From Campylobacteraceae bacterium (GTDB lineage: Bacteria > Campylobacterota > Campylobacteria > Campylobacterales > Sulfurovaceae): DNA of 24,861 nt. Position numbers and translations under genes: made by a program. The DNA lies in contig JALVEV010000209.1 in the NCBI GenBank assembly GCA_027030605.1, forward strand, positions 1 to 24,861, read 5' to 3'. Of the stretch, positions 23,570 through 24,861 are shown one piece after another. The first letter of the stretch is position 1. Every line of letters starts with the position of its first letter. The notes under the pieces are model-generated. The model did not search any database. It worked only from the letters and a program-made list of their open reading frames with translations, and was not told the DNA's origin.

Positions 23570-24861
23570 TATTTAGCTCCTTTATTCTGTTTAATACCAA
23601 ACCAAAAGTTTAGTCTATTTTTATCTATCTTAGGGAGTAACCACTGGTAGATTCCATGTGTTCCTAAAATAGCTGTTAACATTGAAGCCAAGATACCTAT
23701 ACTCATGGTTAATGCAAACCCTTTAATAGGACCTGTTCCATAAGCAAAGAGTACAACAGCTGCAATAAGTGTAGTTACGTTTGCGTCCCAAATGGCAGTA
23801 AAGGCATTGTTGTAGCCTTGCTCAATCGCTTTTGTAATTGAGCTTCCTTGGTGTAGTAGCTCTCTAATTCGCTCATTGATAATAACGTTTGCATCAACAG
23901 CCATACCAACAGTAAGAACAATACCTGCCATACCAGGAAGTGTTAAGGTTGCCCCTGCTAGTGACATAATCGCTAAGAGTAAAAATAAGTTAGCAATCAA
24001 TGCTACATTAGAGATAACCCCTGCCATTCCATAATAGAGTACCATAAAGATAATAACTAAAATAAAACCAACTACTAAAGCAATAGAAGAGGCTTTAATG
24101 TTGTCTGCTCCAAGACTAGGACCTACACTTCGTTTCTCTTCAACTTGTACAGGTGCAAGAAGTGACCCTGAACGCAGTGCAATAGCAATATCATTTGCCT
24201 CTTGTGGGGTAAAGTTCCCTGTAATCTGAACTCGACCACCACCAATACGCTGAACAATATTTGGTGCAGTATAGACCTCGTCATCTAAAACAACAGCCAT
24301 ACGTTTACCAACAGATTTTTCAGTAAAGTCACCAAAAATCTTTGAACCTTGTCCATCTAAAGTAAAATTAACAAGTGGTCGGTTTGTTTTTTGTTCATAC
24401 CCTACTTGTGCATCTGTGAGCATTGAGCCGTCTAAAATAGGAATAGAGTAGAGAAGATACTTTACCCCTTTCTCTGAGACATCAGGTAAAATAATATCTC
24501 CATAACTCTCTGCCTCTGCCTGTGTCATACTATAGACTCTATTGGCTCTATCTTCATCAACTGCCATCATCTGTAGATGAGCAGCTTTTGCAATTAAGGC
24601 ACGAATACGTTGCTCATCCTCTGCTGTTTTGACCCCTGGTATCTCTACTAAGATTTTATCTTCACCCTGTTTAGCAACTGTTGGCTCTGCTAGTCCAAAC
24701 ATATTTAGACGAACTCTAATGGTCTCTACGGCTTGGTCTATAGCATGTTTTTCTGTCTCTTTTGCCATCTTGTCACTAAGCGAAAGAGCATAATGGTTTC
24801 CCTTTTTTGTTAAGATAACATCTTTAAAGTTTTCAGCTAAAAGTTTATCTACTTTTGGAAT
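23569..24861 (-). CDS. secD: Protein translocase subunit SecD (N terminus beyond window edge)
   Basis: The C-terminal 430 residues of SecD, the partner of SecF. The frame stays open to the right edge, so the true start lies outside the window. The ATG at 24768 is internal, not the start. Visible parts are the periplasmic head (HAIDQAVETIRVRLNMFGLA, then KILVEIPGV), the second head region (VQRIGGGRVQITGNFTPQEA) and a six-helix membrane region. That region carries MAVDANVIINERIRELL, the SecD signature with the Asp used in proton coupling. Family members in this phylum are about 520 residues from memory, so roughly 90-100 are missing. It is followed by secF with a one-base overlap. Confidence 0.96.
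   Translation of the reverse strand: MPKVDKLLAENFKDVILTKKGNHYALSLSDKMAKETEKHAIDQAVETIRVRLNMFGLAEPTVAKQGEDKILVEIPGVKTAEDEQRIRALIAKAAHLQMMAVDEDRANRVYSMTQAEAESYGDIILPDVSEKGVKYLLYSIPILDGSMLTDAQVGYEQKTNRPLVNFTLDGQGSKIFGDFTEKSVGKRMAVVLDDEVYTAPNIVQRIGGGRVQITGNFTPQEANDIAIALRSGSLLAPVQVEEKRSVGPSLGADNIKASSIALVVGFILVIIFMVLYYGMAGVISNVALIANLFLLLAIMSLAGATLTLPGMAGIVLTVGMAVDANVIINERIRELLHQGSSITKAIEQGYNNAFTAIWDANVTTLIAAVVLFAYGTGPIKGFALTMSIGILASMLTAILGTHGIYQWLLPKIDKNRLNFWFGIKQNKGAK

Overview
The window is AT-rich, with frequent TTG starts and tightly overlapping genes. It looks like a chromosomal segment from a member of the Campylobacterota (Epsilonproteobacteria), plausibly near Sulfurimonas, Sulfurovum or Arcobacter. 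The main reasons are the secD-secF-small four-helix membrane protein order beside leuS, the style of the ~300-residue sugar-phosphate transferase and short Wza-type lipoprotein, and the dapE/kinase neighbourhood. The genus cannot be fixed from the sequence alone. I see no rRNA, tRNA, CRISPR array, insertion sequence or integrase.

Left part (1-6554, all minus strand): a DUF58 protein (cut by the left edge) and a MoxR AAA+ ATPase form a tight pair. Upstream of them is an accessory pair of exported proteins: a 502-residue beta-propeller whose histidines resemble the CuZ ligand set of nitrous oxide reductase, and a 331-residue two-domain beta-rich protein. A terminator-like hairpin separates the two. 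Further upstream is dapE, a 66-residue coiled-coil protein and a membrane histidine kinase with no response regulator beside it.

Middle part (6792-17888): a surface-polysaccharide locus in two convergent arms. The plus arm carries a collapsed nucleotidyltransferase/aminotransferase fusion gene, a methyltransferase, a Wzx flippase, a CDP-glycerol glycerophosphotransferase-like protein, an EpsG/Wzy-like polymerase, a Stealth-type sugar-phosphate transferase, a 20-codon fragment that looks like the start of an MBOAT acyltransferase, and a second CDP-glycerol glycerophosphotransferase-like protein. The minus arm carries the Wza-like lipoprotein, a Wzz-like chain-length/co-polymerase protein and the initiating polyprenyl-phosphate sugar-phosphate transferase. 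Together they outline a Wzx/Wzy-dependent pathway. The visible chain-building enzymes are all predicted to make phosphodiester bonds, and no ordinary GT1, GT2 or GT4 glycosyltransferase is present, which suggests a teichoic-acid-like phosphopolymer. The locus has also lost material: two in-frame internal deletions in one gene, and one gene reduced to its first codons.

Right part (18179-24861): a small one-helix membrane protein, a long palindrome at its stop codon, leuS (minus), a divergent mltB-type lytic transglycosylase (plus), and a housekeeping operon on the minus strand (secD cut by the right edge, secF, a small four-helix protein). The secretion genes are joined by one-base TAATG overlaps. 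A bidirectional terminator separates mltB from this operon.
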